Program-made: the position numbers and the translations under genes
DNA from: Cohnella zeiphila
Lineage (GTDB): Bacteria; Bacillota; Bacilli; Paenibacillales; Paenibacillaceae
Assembly (NCBI RefSeq): GCF_014212055.1
Contig: NZ_JACJVO010000008.1
Location: 1-64,000, forward strand
DNA length: 64,000 nucleotides
Reading direction: 5' to 3'
Part shown: in pieces, positions 1 to 7,730 of the stretch
Layout of the letters: every line of letters starts with the position of its first letter
Numbering within the stretch: the first letter of the stretch is position 1
The notes under the pieces: generated by a model
What the model saw: the letters and a program-made list of their open reading frames with translations, nothing else
Databases searched by the model: none
Told to the model about the DNA's origin: nothing

Positions 1-267
1 GAATTTGACAACCGCCTGATTTCGGAGGCGCTAGCTACCTTCGGCATCCAGCGTTCGCTGAGCAAGAAGGGCTGTCCGTATGATAACGCAGTCGCTGAGG
101 CTACGTTCAAGATTTTCAAAACGGAGTTTGCCAACCAACGACAGTTCCAAAGCCTGAAGCAGTTGTCGGTGGAGCTCCGTGATTATGTCCACTGGTTTAA
201 TGAGCATCGGATTCATGGGACGTTGGGTTATCGAACGCCCGCTGAAGTCAGACGGTTGCCCTCATAA
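1..267 (+). CDS. IS3-family transposase OrfB, C-terminal part (5' truncated by window)
   Basis: The frame is open from base 1 to the TAA at 265-267 and gives 88 residues. It carries the C-terminal end of the IS3-type DDE integrase core: a DNAVAEATF segment, whose glutamate matches the last catalytic residue of the DDE triad, a following FKTEF, and the closing WFNEHRIHGTLGYRTPAEV block that is typical of IS3/IS150-group OrfB proteins. The first two catalytic aspartates lie outside the window, so it cannot be told whether the element is intact. Nothing downstream belongs to it except its terminal repeat. Confidence 0.9.
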   Translation, partial: EFDNRLISEALATFGIQRSLSKKGCPYDNAVAEATFKIFKTEFANQRQFQSLKQLSVELRDYVHWFNEHRIHGTLGYRTPAEVRRLPS

Positions 268-291
268 TCGTTGTCCAGTTTTGTGTTGACA
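1..291 (+). mobile_element. Right end of an IS3-family insertion sequence
   Basis: The transposase stop is followed by 24 bases ending in TGTGTTGACA at 291. IS3-family elements end in CA, with a left end beginning TG, so a terminus ending GTTGACA at 291 fits. The left end, first open reading frame and any target duplication are outside the window. The exact last base is an inference, because the partner inverted repeat cannot be seen. Confidence 0.6.
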
Positions 292-462
292 ATCCAGTAA
301 CGAAATTCCGCTCGCTCAGGGTCGGCGATATGGGCTGAATCGTGAGCCTAATCGATGCCGGGGCGGACTCTCGATCCCGGGGAGGTATCCTGAAGAAGGA
401 GGCTGACTGCATGAATTCGCGTGGGCGCCGTTGCGTAAAAACGGGATGGAGCGTTGTAAGGG

Positions 463-760
463 GGACTGAACGAAAGGGATATCGAGATACGCGGGGGAAC
501 GCTGCGGAATGCCAGAAGCCTGAGCAAATGGGATATCGATGGAAAGGGGGAGCAGCGTCATCATCAGCGGGACCTGAGCGAAGGGCATTTCGAGGGATAG
601 CGAAAGAATGGAACTGTCGGAGGGGGGGCTGAGCGAAGGGGACAACGATGGAAGCGGAAAGAACCGGCATCGCCAGCGGGAGCCTGACCGAAAGGGATAT
701 CGGCGAAAAGCAAAAGAACAGCCACGTCAGCAGCAACCTGAACGAAGGGGAGCGCAGGAT
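463..760 (+). repeat. Diverged tandem array, six units, 54-55 bp period
   Basis: A 20-base core close to CCTGAGCGAAAGGGATATCG recurs with the T of CTGA at 467, 521, 575, 630, 685 and 739, so successive spacings are 54, 54, 55, 55 and 54. The cores are imperfect and the 34-base stretches between them are not alike. An inverted copy sits at 301-320, and a lone copy occurs 53 kb away at about 53551-53570. The stretch 292-847 otherwise holds no credible gene; open frames here on both strands are compositional. Confidence 0.75.
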
Positions 761-820
761 GGAGCAGGCGGAAAGATTCGGGGCGGGAAACCGCGGATTC
801 GGAACAAGCGGCAGAAAGAA

Positions 821-847
821 ACGAAGGAGGCTGCCCGCCTCCTTCGT
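821..847 (-). terminator. Intrinsic terminator of the ABC transporter operon
   Basis: A perfect 11-bp stem (ACGAAGGAGGC / GCCTCCTTCGT, loop tgccc) directly abuts the stop codon of the last permease gene. Read on the minus strand it is followed by a T-rich tract (TTTCTTTC), as expected for a Rho-independent terminator. Confidence 0.8.
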
Positions 848-1576
848 TTATACGGCTTTCTTGGCGAAGTAAGTCCAACCGGCGGCGAAGAAGAGACAGA
901 AGCTGCCGAGGACGACGATGAGCAGCGTCTCCATGGAGATGTTGAACGCACCGTAGTCCTGCCCTTGCGTGCGGGGAAGCATGGCGAGCATCGGCTGCGT
1001 CCACGGGTCGTACGGGCCGAATCTCGCCGAGTTGGCGACGAGAATGTTCGGCAGCGTCAGCACGACGTTGATCGCGAGCGGAGCGGCGAAGCTCTGCAGC
1101 GCAACGGAAGCGAACAACTGGAGCGCCGCCAGCGGGAGGCAGGCGACCCAGCCGCCGGCGAACGACGTTGTAAGCTCGCGCCAAGGGATCGGGCCGTTGA
1201 AGCCGTGGGCGAAGCCGACAAGCAGCAAGGCGGCGAAAAGCAGCAGCTGCGTGACCGCGAGCATGAGCATGACGAGAATAAATTTAACGACATAAACCTG
1301 CGTGCGCGAGACCGGCGAGGCGAGCATCGATTTCCATCCGCCGCCCGCGTGCTCGTAACGGCATAAGAGGGAGGCGTAAACGCCGGTCAGCAGCGGCAGG
1401 AACAGCATGGCGTGCAGCACGGACATGAGCGACAAGGCTTCGATCCAGGGGAAGTCGCCTTCCTTGTTGGCCGCGAAAAGGCCGAACAAGGCGGCGATCA
1501 GCGGGCTGACGAGAACGAGCAGCCAGATGACGGAACGCCGGATCTTGATCCATTCCGAGCGCATCATTCGCCACAT
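848..1576 (-). CDS. ABC-2 type permease, lantibiotic/bacitracin-immunity family (second permease)
   Basis: A 242-residue integral membrane protein with about six hydrophobic segments. It opens with MMRSEWIKIRRSVIWLLVL, the short basic SEWxKIRR lead-in usual in LanE/LanG and BcrB-type permeases, and the length matches that family. It is the last gene of a three-gene minus-strand operon (ATPase, permease, permease) and starts 3 bases after the upstream permease stops. By family, such transporters expel or remove cationic peptide antibiotics from the membrane. The substrate here is unknown. A self-immunity role would need a lantibiotic cluster nearby, and none is in the window. Confidence 0.85.
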   Translation of the reverse strand: MWRMMRSEWIKIRRSVIWLLVLVSPLIAALFGLFAANKEGDFPWIEALSLMSVLHAMLFLPLLTGVYASLLCRYEHAGGGWKSMLASPVSRTQVYVVKFILVMLMLAVTQLLLFAALLLVGFAHGFNGPIPWRELTTSFAGGWVACLPLAALQLFASVALQSFAAPLAINVVLTLPNILVANSARFGPYDPWTQPMLAMLPRTQGQDYGAFNISMETLLIVVLGSFCLFFAAGWTYFAKKAV

Positions 1577-1579
1577 CGG

Positions 1580-2308
1580 TTACTTCACGTCCTTTCGTAC
1601 GAATTCGGTCAGGCCGACCGCAAACACGACGATTCCGAATGCAACCCCGGCGGCAACCGCATAGAGGGGATCGTTTGCGGAGACGGCCAGCTGCGGCCAC
1701 TTGTAGGGCACCCAATCAGGGAAGCGGGCCCCGGCGAATAAGGAGACAATCATGCCGATGATGCCGACGGTCAGCGGCACCGCCTGATTGGCCATTGTGA
1801 CGGAAAGCCAGGCCTGCAGCGCGATAAAAGGCATGGAGGCCAGATAAGGATAGAAAGCGTCGGTCAGCAGATCGGACCAAGGGATCGATCCGCCGCCAAG
1901 GCCGAGCGTCAAGCCGAACGCGGCGGACAACGGCACGAGCAGCGCGCTGGAGACGAGCAGCAGGAGCGCGGTCAGCACGAATTTCCCGGCGAACACCTGC
2001 CGCTTGGACACCGGAAGCGCCAGCGTCAGCTTCCAGGCGTTCATCTGGTGCTCGATGCCCGCCGACATGGAGGCGACGATAGCGAGGCCCATAAGCAGCG
2101 CAGGCATCGCCAGCATCGATACGTCGCCGATCAACGCGTCCCATACTTCGCCGGGCTGTTTGCCCCTCACCAAATAGTCGTAGCGCAAGCCGAAGTTAAC
2201 GCCCTGAAGAGCGACGACCCCGAGGGGGCCGGCGACGACGAGGACCCACAGCCACTTCCGGCGGATCTTCAGGAATTCGGCGGACAAAATGCGCAGCAGC
2301 ATCGTCAC
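1580..2308 (-). CDS. ABC-2 type permease, lantibiotic/bacitracin-immunity family (first permease)
   Basis: A 242-residue membrane protein of the same length as its downstream neighbour, with an N-terminal SAEFLKIRRKWLWVLVV lead-in and about six membrane segments. The ATG overlaps the end of the upstream ATPase gene by four bases, so the two are probably translationally coupled. The two permeases are related but clearly different, as expected for a LanE/LanG-type heterodimer. Role: membrane channel of the exporter encoded with the ATPase at 2305-3222. Confidence 0.85.
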   Translation of the reverse strand: MTMLLRILSAEFLKIRRKWLWVLVVAGPLGVVALQGVNFGLRYDYLVRGKQPGEVWDALIGDVSMLAMPALLMGLAIVASMSAGIEHQMNAWKLTLALPVSKRQVFAGKFVLTALLLLVSSALLVPLSAAFGLTLGLGGGSIPWSDLLTDAFYPYLASMPFIALQAWLSVTMANQAVPLTVGIIGMIVSLFAGARFPDWVPYKWPQLAVSANDPLYAVAAGVAFGIVVFAVGLTEFVRKDVK

Positions 2309-3222
2309 AAGCTCCCTTCCGTACCCGTCATCTCGAGGAAGATGCTCTCGAGCGAAGCGGATTCCTCTTCCACCCGGTACACCTCGTAGTCCGCTTTGAC
2401 CAGCTGCGCCACGATACCGGCCACGGTACGATTATCGGTCTGTGAAGCGGTCAGTACGCCGTTCTCCCAGCCGACCGAGTGGCCGTGCGACAGCAGCGTT
2501 CGCCAAGCGGCTTCGGGTTCGCTGACGGAGAGGCGGATACGGCCTTTGGCCTGGTCGCGCAGGCGCTGAATGCTGTCCTCGTAGATCAGCTTCCCTTTGG
2601 AAATAATGCCGACGCGAGTGGCCATCTGCTCCACTTCGGAGAGAAGGTGGCTGGAGATCAGAATGGTCACTCCGCTCTTGCCGGGCAAGCTCTTGATCAG
2701 CTCGCGGATCTCCTGGATGCCCGCCGGGTCGAGACCGTTGGTGGGCTCGTCCAGCACGAGCAGCTCCGGATCGCCGAGCAGCGCCGTCGCGATGCCGAGC
2801 CGCTGCTTCATGCCGAGGGAGAAGCCTTTGACCGCGCGGTTCGCATCCTTCGTCAAGCGCACGATCGACAACACCTCGTCGATTCGCGCTTTCGGCACGC
2901 CGAGCAGGCGCCGGATCGCTTCCAGATTTTCGACCGCGGTCAAGTGGCCGTAGTAGGAAGGGTACTCGACCAGGGAGCCTACTTTGCGAAGGATGGCGAT
3001 CCGCTCCTTGCGAATATCCTTGCCGAACACGCGGATGCTTCCGTCCGTCGGCTTGGCAAGGCCGAGCAGCATGCGGATCGTCGTCGTTTTGCCCGCGCCG
3101 TTCGGCCCGAGGAACCCGTAGATGTCTCCTCGTCCGATCGCCAGGTTGACGCCGTCCACCACTTTTTTGCCGCCCAGTCTCTTGGTCAGGTCTTTCGTTT
3201 CGAGAATCGTATCGCTGGCCAT
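2305..3222 (-). CDS. ABC transporter ATPase, BcrA/LanF type
   Basis: A 305-residue ATPase with Walker A GPNGAGKTT near residue 40, signature LGMKQRLGIA, and Walker B ending LLVLDEPTNGLDP. A C-terminal extension of about 85 residues follows the nucleotide-binding domain, as in bacitracin/lantibiotic immunity ATPases (BcrA, SpaF, NisF). It is the first gene of the three-gene operon ending at 848. A GGTGAAGAGAAC stretch precedes the ATG. The promoter region 3244-3300 carries a repeat shared with the two-component operon at 5516-7583, which suggests that system controls this transporter. Confidence 0.9.
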   Translation of the reverse strand: MASDTILETKDLTKRLGGKKVVDGVNLAIGRGDIYGFLGPNGAGKTTTIRMLLGLAKPTDGSIRVFGKDIRKERIAILRKVGSLVEYPSYYGHLTAVENLEAIRRLLGVPKARIDEVLSIVRLTKDANRAVKGFSLGMKQRLGIATALLGDPELLVLDEPTNGLDPAGIQEIRELIKSLPGKSGVTILISSHLLSEVEQMATRVGIISKGKLIYEDSIQRLRDQAKGRIRLSVSEPEAAWRTLLSHGHSVGWENGVLTASQTDNRTVAGIVAQLVKADYEVYRVEEESASLESIFLEMTGTEGSL

Positions 3223-3243
3223 GTTCTCTTCACCTCTGAACCC

Positions 3244-3300
3244 ATTGTAAGGGCCGCAGGTTAAAAGATATGGAAGGCCGAGTTTAAGAACGGTTTAAAA
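3244..3300 (-). promoter_or_regulatory. ABC operon promoter with 11-bp-spaced direct repeats
   Basis: On the minus strand a TACAAT -10 hexamer lies at 3249-3244; no good -35 is visible, as often in activator-dependent promoters. Upstream at 3282-3300 is GTTTAAGAACGGTTTAAAA (plus-strand reading), two GTTTAA half-sites 11 bp apart, and a further GGTTAAAAG lies at 3259-3267, in phase by two more 11-bp steps. Tandem half-sites about one helical turn apart are the usual target of OmpR-class regulators. A near match lies upstream of the two-component operon (7650-7668). Confidence 0.5.
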
Positions 3301-3314
3301 AAAGGGCTTCGGCG

Positions 3315-4706
3315 TCAACCTTCCGGCCGGCGGCGCCTTGAGGCTACGACGAATACCGTCAGGCTGAGCACGATGGTGGCGGCCGCAAACAGCCAGGCTT
3401 CGCGCAGGCCGCCGACGAACGTGTCGATGCCGGAACGGGAATGAGCCGTGATAATCGCGGCGGCAATCGCCGTGTAGCAGGCGATGCCGAGATTTTGGAC
3501 CATCCGCTGGATCGCCCCCATCGTTCCTTGGATGTCCCGGCCGGCGGCGCTCATCATGGCAGCCGTATTCGACGGGAGAAACAATCCCGCGCCAATGCCG
3601 TACAGCCCCAAAAGAGCGGCCATTCCCCAAGGCTGCCAGTCCGCTTGCATGGTGCCGAGAGCGCCGTAAGCCGCCGCCATCGCGACCAGGCCCGCCATCA
3701 TGGGACGAACCGTTCCCGCCCGTTCCATGAGCCTTCCGGAGCTCCGGGCGACGAGAACAAGCCCTAACGGGCCGGACAGATTGACCAGGCCGGCTTGCCA
3801 GGAGTCGAGATGCCGCGCTTGCTCCAGGAAGTAAGGAGGGAGGATGAATCCCAGCGAGGTGGCTCCGCCAAGGACGAAGATCCCGAGCACAGGTGCCGTG
3901 AAGCCGATGCGCAGAAACAGCTTTAAATCGACGATCGGCCGACTCGTCCGCATCTCCCGGCAGACGAACAATGCGAATAACACGGCAAACAGGACGAGGG
4001 GACCCCACGTCGCGGTGCTCAACATTCCCGATCTCGACGCCATGGCCAGTCCTTGCAGCAGCGACAGGACGGAGGCGGACAGCAGGAGATGGCCGGGCAG
4101 GTTCATCGGAACGGCGTTTTTCGGTCCGTTCACGCTTTTGCGAAGGCAGGAACAGCCCCACAGACCGGCCGCCGCAACGGGAATGTTGATCCAGAACAGC
4201 CATCTCCAGCTGCCTGCGGACAGGATCAATCCCCCGATGCCGGGCCCTAAGACGGGACCCAGGCCGAGGAGGACGGCGAGCAGGCCGAACGCCGGACCCT
4301 GCCGCTCCTTGGGAATGGCGGTCGTGATAATGGCGGTCGCGGTTCCTTGAAGCATGGCGGCGCCAATTCCTTGCAGGGCGCGGAAGGCGATGAGCGTTCC
4401 CGGCGAGCCGGAAAGTCCGCAAAGCGCGGAGGCGGCGAGAAACACGAGCAGTCCGGCTCCATAAACGGTCACGCGCCCGTACCTGTCCCCCAGCCTGCCG
4501 AAAATCATCACCGTCCCGACAAGCGCCAGCGTGTACAAGGTAATGGTCCAGGTCATCGTCGCGATGGAAGAATGAAACGTCCGTACCCATGTCGGCAGCG
4601 CGATGTTGACGATTCCCGTATCCAAAGAAGACAGGAACATGCCGCAGCCTGCGGTAAGCACGACCAGACGGTCGGCACGCCCTGCTTGCATCCGATCTTG
4701 ATTCAT
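3315..4706 (-). CDS. MFS drug:H+ antiporter, DHA2 (EmrB/QacA, 14-TM) family
   Basis: A 463-residue transporter with about 14 predicted membrane helices and the family motifs LGDRYGRVTVYGAGL (motif A, loop 2-3) and LGPVLGPGIGGLI (motif C, helix 5), which mark proton-driven antiporters of the EmrB/QacA group. The frame stays open upstream to 4916, but the ATG at 4706 has a proper GGGAGGG ribosome site and longer forms would run into the divergent regulator gene, so 4706 is chosen. It is transcribed away from the ArsR-type regulator at 4819, its likely repressor. The substrate is unknown; such pumps usually export lipophilic cations, dyes or antibiotics. Confidence 0.88.
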   Translation of the reverse strand: MNQDRMQAGRADRLVVLTAGCGMFLSSLDTGIVNIALPTWVRTFHSSIATMTWTITLYTLALVGTVMIFGRLGDRYGRVTVYGAGLLVFLAASALCGLSGSPGTLIAFRALQGIGAAMLQGTATAIITTAIPKERQGPAFGLLAVLLGLGPVLGPGIGGLILSAGSWRWLFWINIPVAAAGLWGCSCLRKSVNGPKNAVPMNLPGHLLLSASVLSLLQGLAMASRSGMLSTATWGPLVLFAVLFALFVCREMRTSRPIVDLKLFLRIGFTAPVLGIFVLGGATSLGFILPPYFLEQARHLDSWQAGLVNLSGPLGLVLVARSSGRLMERAGTVRPMMAGLVAMAAAYGALGTMQADWQPWGMAALLGLYGIGAGLFLPSNTAAMMSAAGRDIQGTMGAIQRMVQNLGIACYTAIAAAIITAHSRSGIDTFVGGLREAWLFAAATIVLSLTVFVVASRRRRPEG

Positions 4707-4727
4707 GAAACGATCCCTCCCGGCACC

Positions 4728-4779
4728 ATTATAGAATGCCGATATTTCACGCTTCATCGAAATGTCGAAATGGTATACT
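4728..4779. promoter_or_regulatory. Divergent promoter and operator region, MFS pump / ArsR-type regulator
   Basis: The 112-base gap between the divergent genes holds a minus-strand TATAAT (4733-4728) for the pump and a plus-strand TATACT (4774-4779) for the regulator. Between them is ATTTC (4744-4748) inverted as GAAAT (4759-4763), with another CGAAAT at 4766-4771. A repressor bound here would block both promoters. The assignment of the repeats as the operator is inference. Confidence 0.4.
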
Positions 4780-4818
4780 TGAAGGATCATTCGGGAAAAT
4801 CGAAAGGAGCGGCGCGGT

Positions 4819-5514
4819 ATGACGATGTTTTCTCCGATCTCGAGATCGGCTTCGCTGATCGGCGACCCGACGCGTACGGCCATTTTGGTCGCTCTGATAG
4901 ACGGAAGGGCCCTCACGGCGGGGGAACTCGCAAGGATGGCCGGCGTATCTCCGCAGACCGCAAGCGCGCATCTGAAAAAACTGACGGAGGGCGCGCTGAT
5001 CCGCAGCGAGGAACAGGGGCGTCACCGTTATTACACGCTCGCCGGACCCGAGGTGGCCCGCGCGATCGAAGCCATCGCCGCGGTATCGCCGCCGCCTCAG
5101 GTGCGATCCTTGCGTCAATCCAATCACAGTAAGGCGCTCGAACGAGCTCGGACATGCTACGACCATTTGGCCGGGGAATTGGGAGTGGCGCTGACGGAAG
5201 CGATGCTTCGAATGGAATATCTTTGCGAGAGAGAAGGCGGGTATCGGGTAACCGATCGGGGCAAGATTTGGCTGCAGCGTTTCGGCATCCGTTCTCTGCC
5301 GCCAAAGGCGAACCTGGACGAGGTGCCTCATCATATCGATTGGACGGTCCGCAAATATCATTTGGCGGGACCGCTCGCGGTTGTCATGATGAGGAGACTG
5401 TTCGAGCTGGAGTGGATCGAGAAGGGGCTTGTTCCCCGCTCGGTAAGGTTGACCGATCGGGGACGTACGGCATTCCGCGAGGAGTTCGGCCTGGATCCGA
5501 CCTTGTGGGCTTGA
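4819..5514 (+). CDS. ArsR-family winged-helix transcriptional regulator
   Basis: A 231-residue protein whose first 90 residues form an ArsR-type winged helix: SLIGDPTRTAILVAL, then recognition-helix region AGVSPQTASAHLKKL, then a wing EEQGRHRYYTLAG. The remaining 140 residues are an added C-terminal domain, longer than in metal-sensing ArsR proteins and without their cysteine motif, so a small-molecule or drug ligand is more likely. It is divergent from the MFS pump at 3315-4706, an arrangement usual for a local repressor. AAAGGAG lies 9 bases before the ATG. It converges with the histidine kinase gene, with one base between the stop codons. Confidence 0.85.
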   Translation: MTMFSPISRSASLIGDPTRTAILVALIDGRALTAGELARMAGVSPQTASAHLKKLTEGALIRSEEQGRHRYYTLAGPEVARAIEAIAAVSPPPQVRSLRQSNHSKALERARTCYDHLAGELGVALTEAMLRMEYLCEREGGYRVTDRGKIWLQRFGIRSLPPKANLDEVPHHIDWTVRKYHLAGPLAVVMMRRLFELEWIEKGLVPRSVRLTDRGRTAFREEFGLDPTLWA

Positions 5515-5515
5515 T

Positions 5516-6907
5516 TCAGGCCGGGCGAATGACGACGGTCGTTCCTTCCGGTCCCGTCCGGACTTCGCTGCGCAGACGCATGTCCTTAAGCATGAGCGAA
5601 GCGATTGACAGGCCGATGCCGGCGCCTTTTTCCTCCGACTCCCCGGTCATGCCCGGGCCGCGGTCTTCGATCACGATGCTGCCGCCGTTTTCCGCCGACA
5701 CTTTGAGAGCGACGTAGCGGCCGGCTTTCGCGTGGCGCAGAACGTTCTGCAAGTAATTGTCGACGACCCGTTCCAGCCACTGCGGGTCGGCTTCCCAATA
5801 GACAGGCTCTTCCGGAAGGTCGGAATCGATCTCGAAGCCGGCCTGCTCGAACGCCGGATACCAGCCGGCCAGCTGCGTCCGGGCCATCCGGACAATGTCG
5901 ATGCGGCGAGGGTGGTACGGGTATTTGCCCGAGGACAACAGCGTGAAGGAGAGGAGATTGTCGATCAGCGTTCCCAGGAATTCGATCTTTCGGTCGATCA
6001 GCCGGAGAGACTCTCGCCCCTTGTCGCTGATCGCTTCTTCTCCGAGGCCGTAAGCATGCCCTCGAATCGCGGTCAGCGGCGTCCGCAGGTCGTGCGACAG
6101 CCGGGCGATCAGGTCGCGCCTCAGCGCTTCTTCCTCGGCCTCGCGTTCCCGGCTTCGCTCCAGCTTGCGCACCATGACGTTGAAAGACTGCTCCAATCTG
6201 CCGATCTCGTCCGAACGGGCCGTCTCGACCGGGGCCGGGATGCCGGTCTCCGAAGGAGCCGTCATGGCATTCTGGAGCTGCACGAGACGCCGCCGAATGC
6301 GATAGAAGAACAGCAGCGAGACGAACAGGAACAGCCCGAGGACGAGCAGGATTCCGGAGACGAAGATCGTACCCTGTCTGGCATCGATCGCGGCGGCGGT
6401 CGATTCGAACGCTTCCCGCGGCACCTTGAACACCATAAAACCGCGGTCGTTCCCCGGCTTGTCGCCGAGAAAGGCCACTACGGTATAGATACGGCTGTAT
6501 GAGGAATTCTTCATGAACTGGACGGTATAAGAAGCGGTCCAGTTCGCCGGGAGATCTTGTCCTTCCGGAAGCTGAAGGCGCGTCGTTCCGCTGCCGTCCA
6601 CCCAGAATAGGGATGCTTTCGGGTAGGCGTCCTTCAAACGGCGCAATTCCGCATCGATCTGCCCGGGCGATGCGTTCGCCAGCTTGGCGGCTTCCCGATG
6701 CCATATCTCTTCGAGGTGAGACGAGCTGCGGTAAGGCTCCGTCGTCTCGCGGTGGCCCGTCCAGGTCTGGAACACCGTCGCGGCGGAGACGAGCACAAGG
6801 GCGAACGGGAGCAGCACCATCGCCGACAGCACGATCAGCAGGTACTTGGTCATCAAGGAGTTTCGGAGGCTGAACCGCCTTTTGCCGCTTCCTCTTCCCG
6901 CGTTCAT
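5516..6907 (-). CDS. Sensor histidine kinase (HAMP, HisKA, HATPase)
   Basis: A 463-residue membrane kinase. Helix 1 is at about residues 20-45, an extracytoplasmic sensor of some 130 residues follows, then helix 2 at about 180-203, HAMP to about 255, HisKA with LSHDLRTPLTAIRG (phosphoacceptor His272), and a HATPase domain ending in GAGIGLSIASLML. It is the second gene of an operon with the response regulator at 6912-7583, with a 4-base gap. The large outer domain is unlike the very short loop of BceS-type intramembrane sensors, so it probably senses its ligand directly. The ABC operon at 848-3222 is its proposed target through shared promoter repeats. Confidence 0.92.
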   Translation of the reverse strand: MNAGRGSGKRRFSLRNSLMTKYLLIVLSAMVLLPFALVLVSAATVFQTWTGHRETTEPYRSSSHLEEIWHREAAKLANASPGQIDAELRRLKDAYPKASLFWVDGSGTTRLQLPEGQDLPANWTASYTVQFMKNSSYSRIYTVVAFLGDKPGNDRGFMVFKVPREAFESTAAAIDARQGTIFVSGILLVLGLFLFVSLLFFYRIRRRLVQLQNAMTAPSETGIPAPVETARSDEIGRLEQSFNVMVRKLERSREREAEEEALRRDLIARLSHDLRTPLTAIRGHAYGLGEEAISDKGRESLRLIDRKIEFLGTLIDNLLSFTLLSSGKYPYHPRRIDIVRMARTQLAGWYPAFEQAGFEIDSDLPEEPVYWEADPQWLERVVDNYLQNVLRHAKAGRYVALKVSAENGGSIVIEDRGPGMTGESEEKGAGIGLSIASLMLKDMRLRSEVRTGPEGTTVVIRPA

Positions 6908-6911
6908 GCCT

Positions 6912-7583
6912 TCACCTCACCCGGTATCCGATGCCGCGAATCGTCTCGATAATCTGCGGATTCCCCGGATCCCGTTCGATTCTCTCCCGCAAGTAACGGA
7001 TATGGACGTTGACGGTCTTGTCCCCTTCCAGGTACGGCTCGCCCCAGACCGCCTCGTAAATTTGTTCCTTGGTCAGAATCAGCCCGCGATTGCGGAGAAA
7101 ATACATCAGGATCTGCAGCTGCTTCGCCGTCAGCGGAATCTCTTCGCCCGTCAGACTGTCGGTAACGGTCTGCAGCTCGGGCCGGATCAGAAGGTGGCCG
7201 CATTCGATCTGCCGGTCGGCCGCCATGCCATGGCGCCGAAGCAGCACTTCCAGTCTTGCGGCCAGCTCGTCCGGATGGAACGGCTTCGTCAGGTAGTCGT
7301 CCGCGAACCCGAGCCCCTGCAGCTTGTCGTCCATCGACGTTCTGGCCGACAGCATCAGGATCGGCGCGTTCGGCGCTTCCTTCTTCAGCCGCTTGCCGAC
7401 CGTAAATCCGTCCAAGCCGGGCAGCATGACGTCGAGTACGATCAGGTCGGCTTCCCGCGCCCGCTCGACCGCTCCGTCTCCCGAGATCAGCCAGTCCACG
7501 ACGTAGCCTCTGCGCTCCAGATCCTCCTTGACCCAGCGCCCGATGTCGCGGTCGTCTTCCACGTACAGCACCCGTTTGGCCAC
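6912..7583 (-). CDS. OmpR-family response regulator
   Basis: A 223-residue regulator with a receiver domain (acidic pair VEDDRD, phosphoacceptor Asp51 in LIVLDVMLPG, conserved KPF) and a winged-helix DNA-binding domain ending IIETIRGIGYRVR. It is the first gene of the operon with the kinase at 5516-6907. Its own promoter region carries GTTAATTTTCGGTTAAAAG at 7650-7668, resembling a site upstream of the peptide-exporter operon, which fits autoregulation plus control of that operon. A GAGGAGCAGGTGGCC stretch precedes the ATG. Confidence 0.93.
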   Translation of the reverse strand: MAKRVLYVEDDRDIGRWVKEDLERRGYVVDWLISGDGAVERAREADLIVLDVMLPGLDGFTVGKRLKKEAPNAPILMLSARTSMDDKLQGLGFADDYLTKPFHPDELAARLEVLLRRHGMAADRQIECGHLLIRPELQTVTDSLTGEEIPLTAKQLQILMYFLRNRGLILTKEQIYEAVWGEPYLEGDKTVNVHIRYLRERIERDPGNPQIIETIRGIGYRVR

Positions 7584-7619
7584 CTGCTCCTCCCCCTTTC
7601 CGCTGCTCGATTATTCCCT

Positions 7620-7692
7620 ATATTAGTCGATAGGCTTCCCCGAGGGGAAGTTAATTTTCGGTTAAAAGGCGGCATGGCGAACATGCTATAAT
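7620..7692. promoter_or_regulatory. Divergent promoter region with OmpR-type direct repeat
   Basis: On the minus strand TAATAT (7625-7620) is a -10 for the response-regulator gene. GTTAATTTTCGGTTAAAAG at 7650-7668 has two GTTAA half-sites 11 bp apart and lies just upstream of where the -35 would be, a usual activator position. On the plus strand a perfect TATAAT (7687-7692) is the -10 for the yesM-type gene. The spacing means the same DNA could serve both directions, but only the minus-strand logic is supported by the second copy at 3282-3300. Confidence 0.5.
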
Positions 7693-7703
7693 GGAGGGAC
7701 ACC

Positions 7704-7730
7704 ATGCGCGCGGGGGCTGCATTCCGTTGA
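7704..7730 (+). CDS. Possible 8-codon leader peptide overlapping the kinase start
   Basis: GGAGGG, five bases, then ATG at 7704 opens an 8-codon frame (MRAGAAFR) whose TGA at 7728-7730 overlaps the TTG start of the sensor kinase at 7727. This is the best Shine-Dalgarno/ATG pair in the region and lies just downstream of the TATAAT at 7687. A short coupled leader of this sort would set kinase translation. It could also be chance, since only 27 bases are involved. Confidence 0.35.
   Translation: MRAGAAFR

Noticed and set aside
248-736. Repeat-containing minus-strand proteins opposite the 54-bp array
   Set aside because: Two overlapping frames give similar-looking peptides from the same DNA repeats, with no start signals or known fold.
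463-760. CRISPR array
   Set aside because: Repeats are only loosely alike, the core is short, unit length is 54-55 with decayed copies, and no cas genes are near.
848-3222. Lantibiotic biosynthesis cluster
   Set aside because: Only the immunity-type transporter is present; there is no precursor peptide, LanB/LanC/LanM or protease gene in the window.
7691-7726. ATG start for the YesM-type kinase
   Set aside because: The ATG overlaps the TATAAT -10 box, so it would not be in the transcript.
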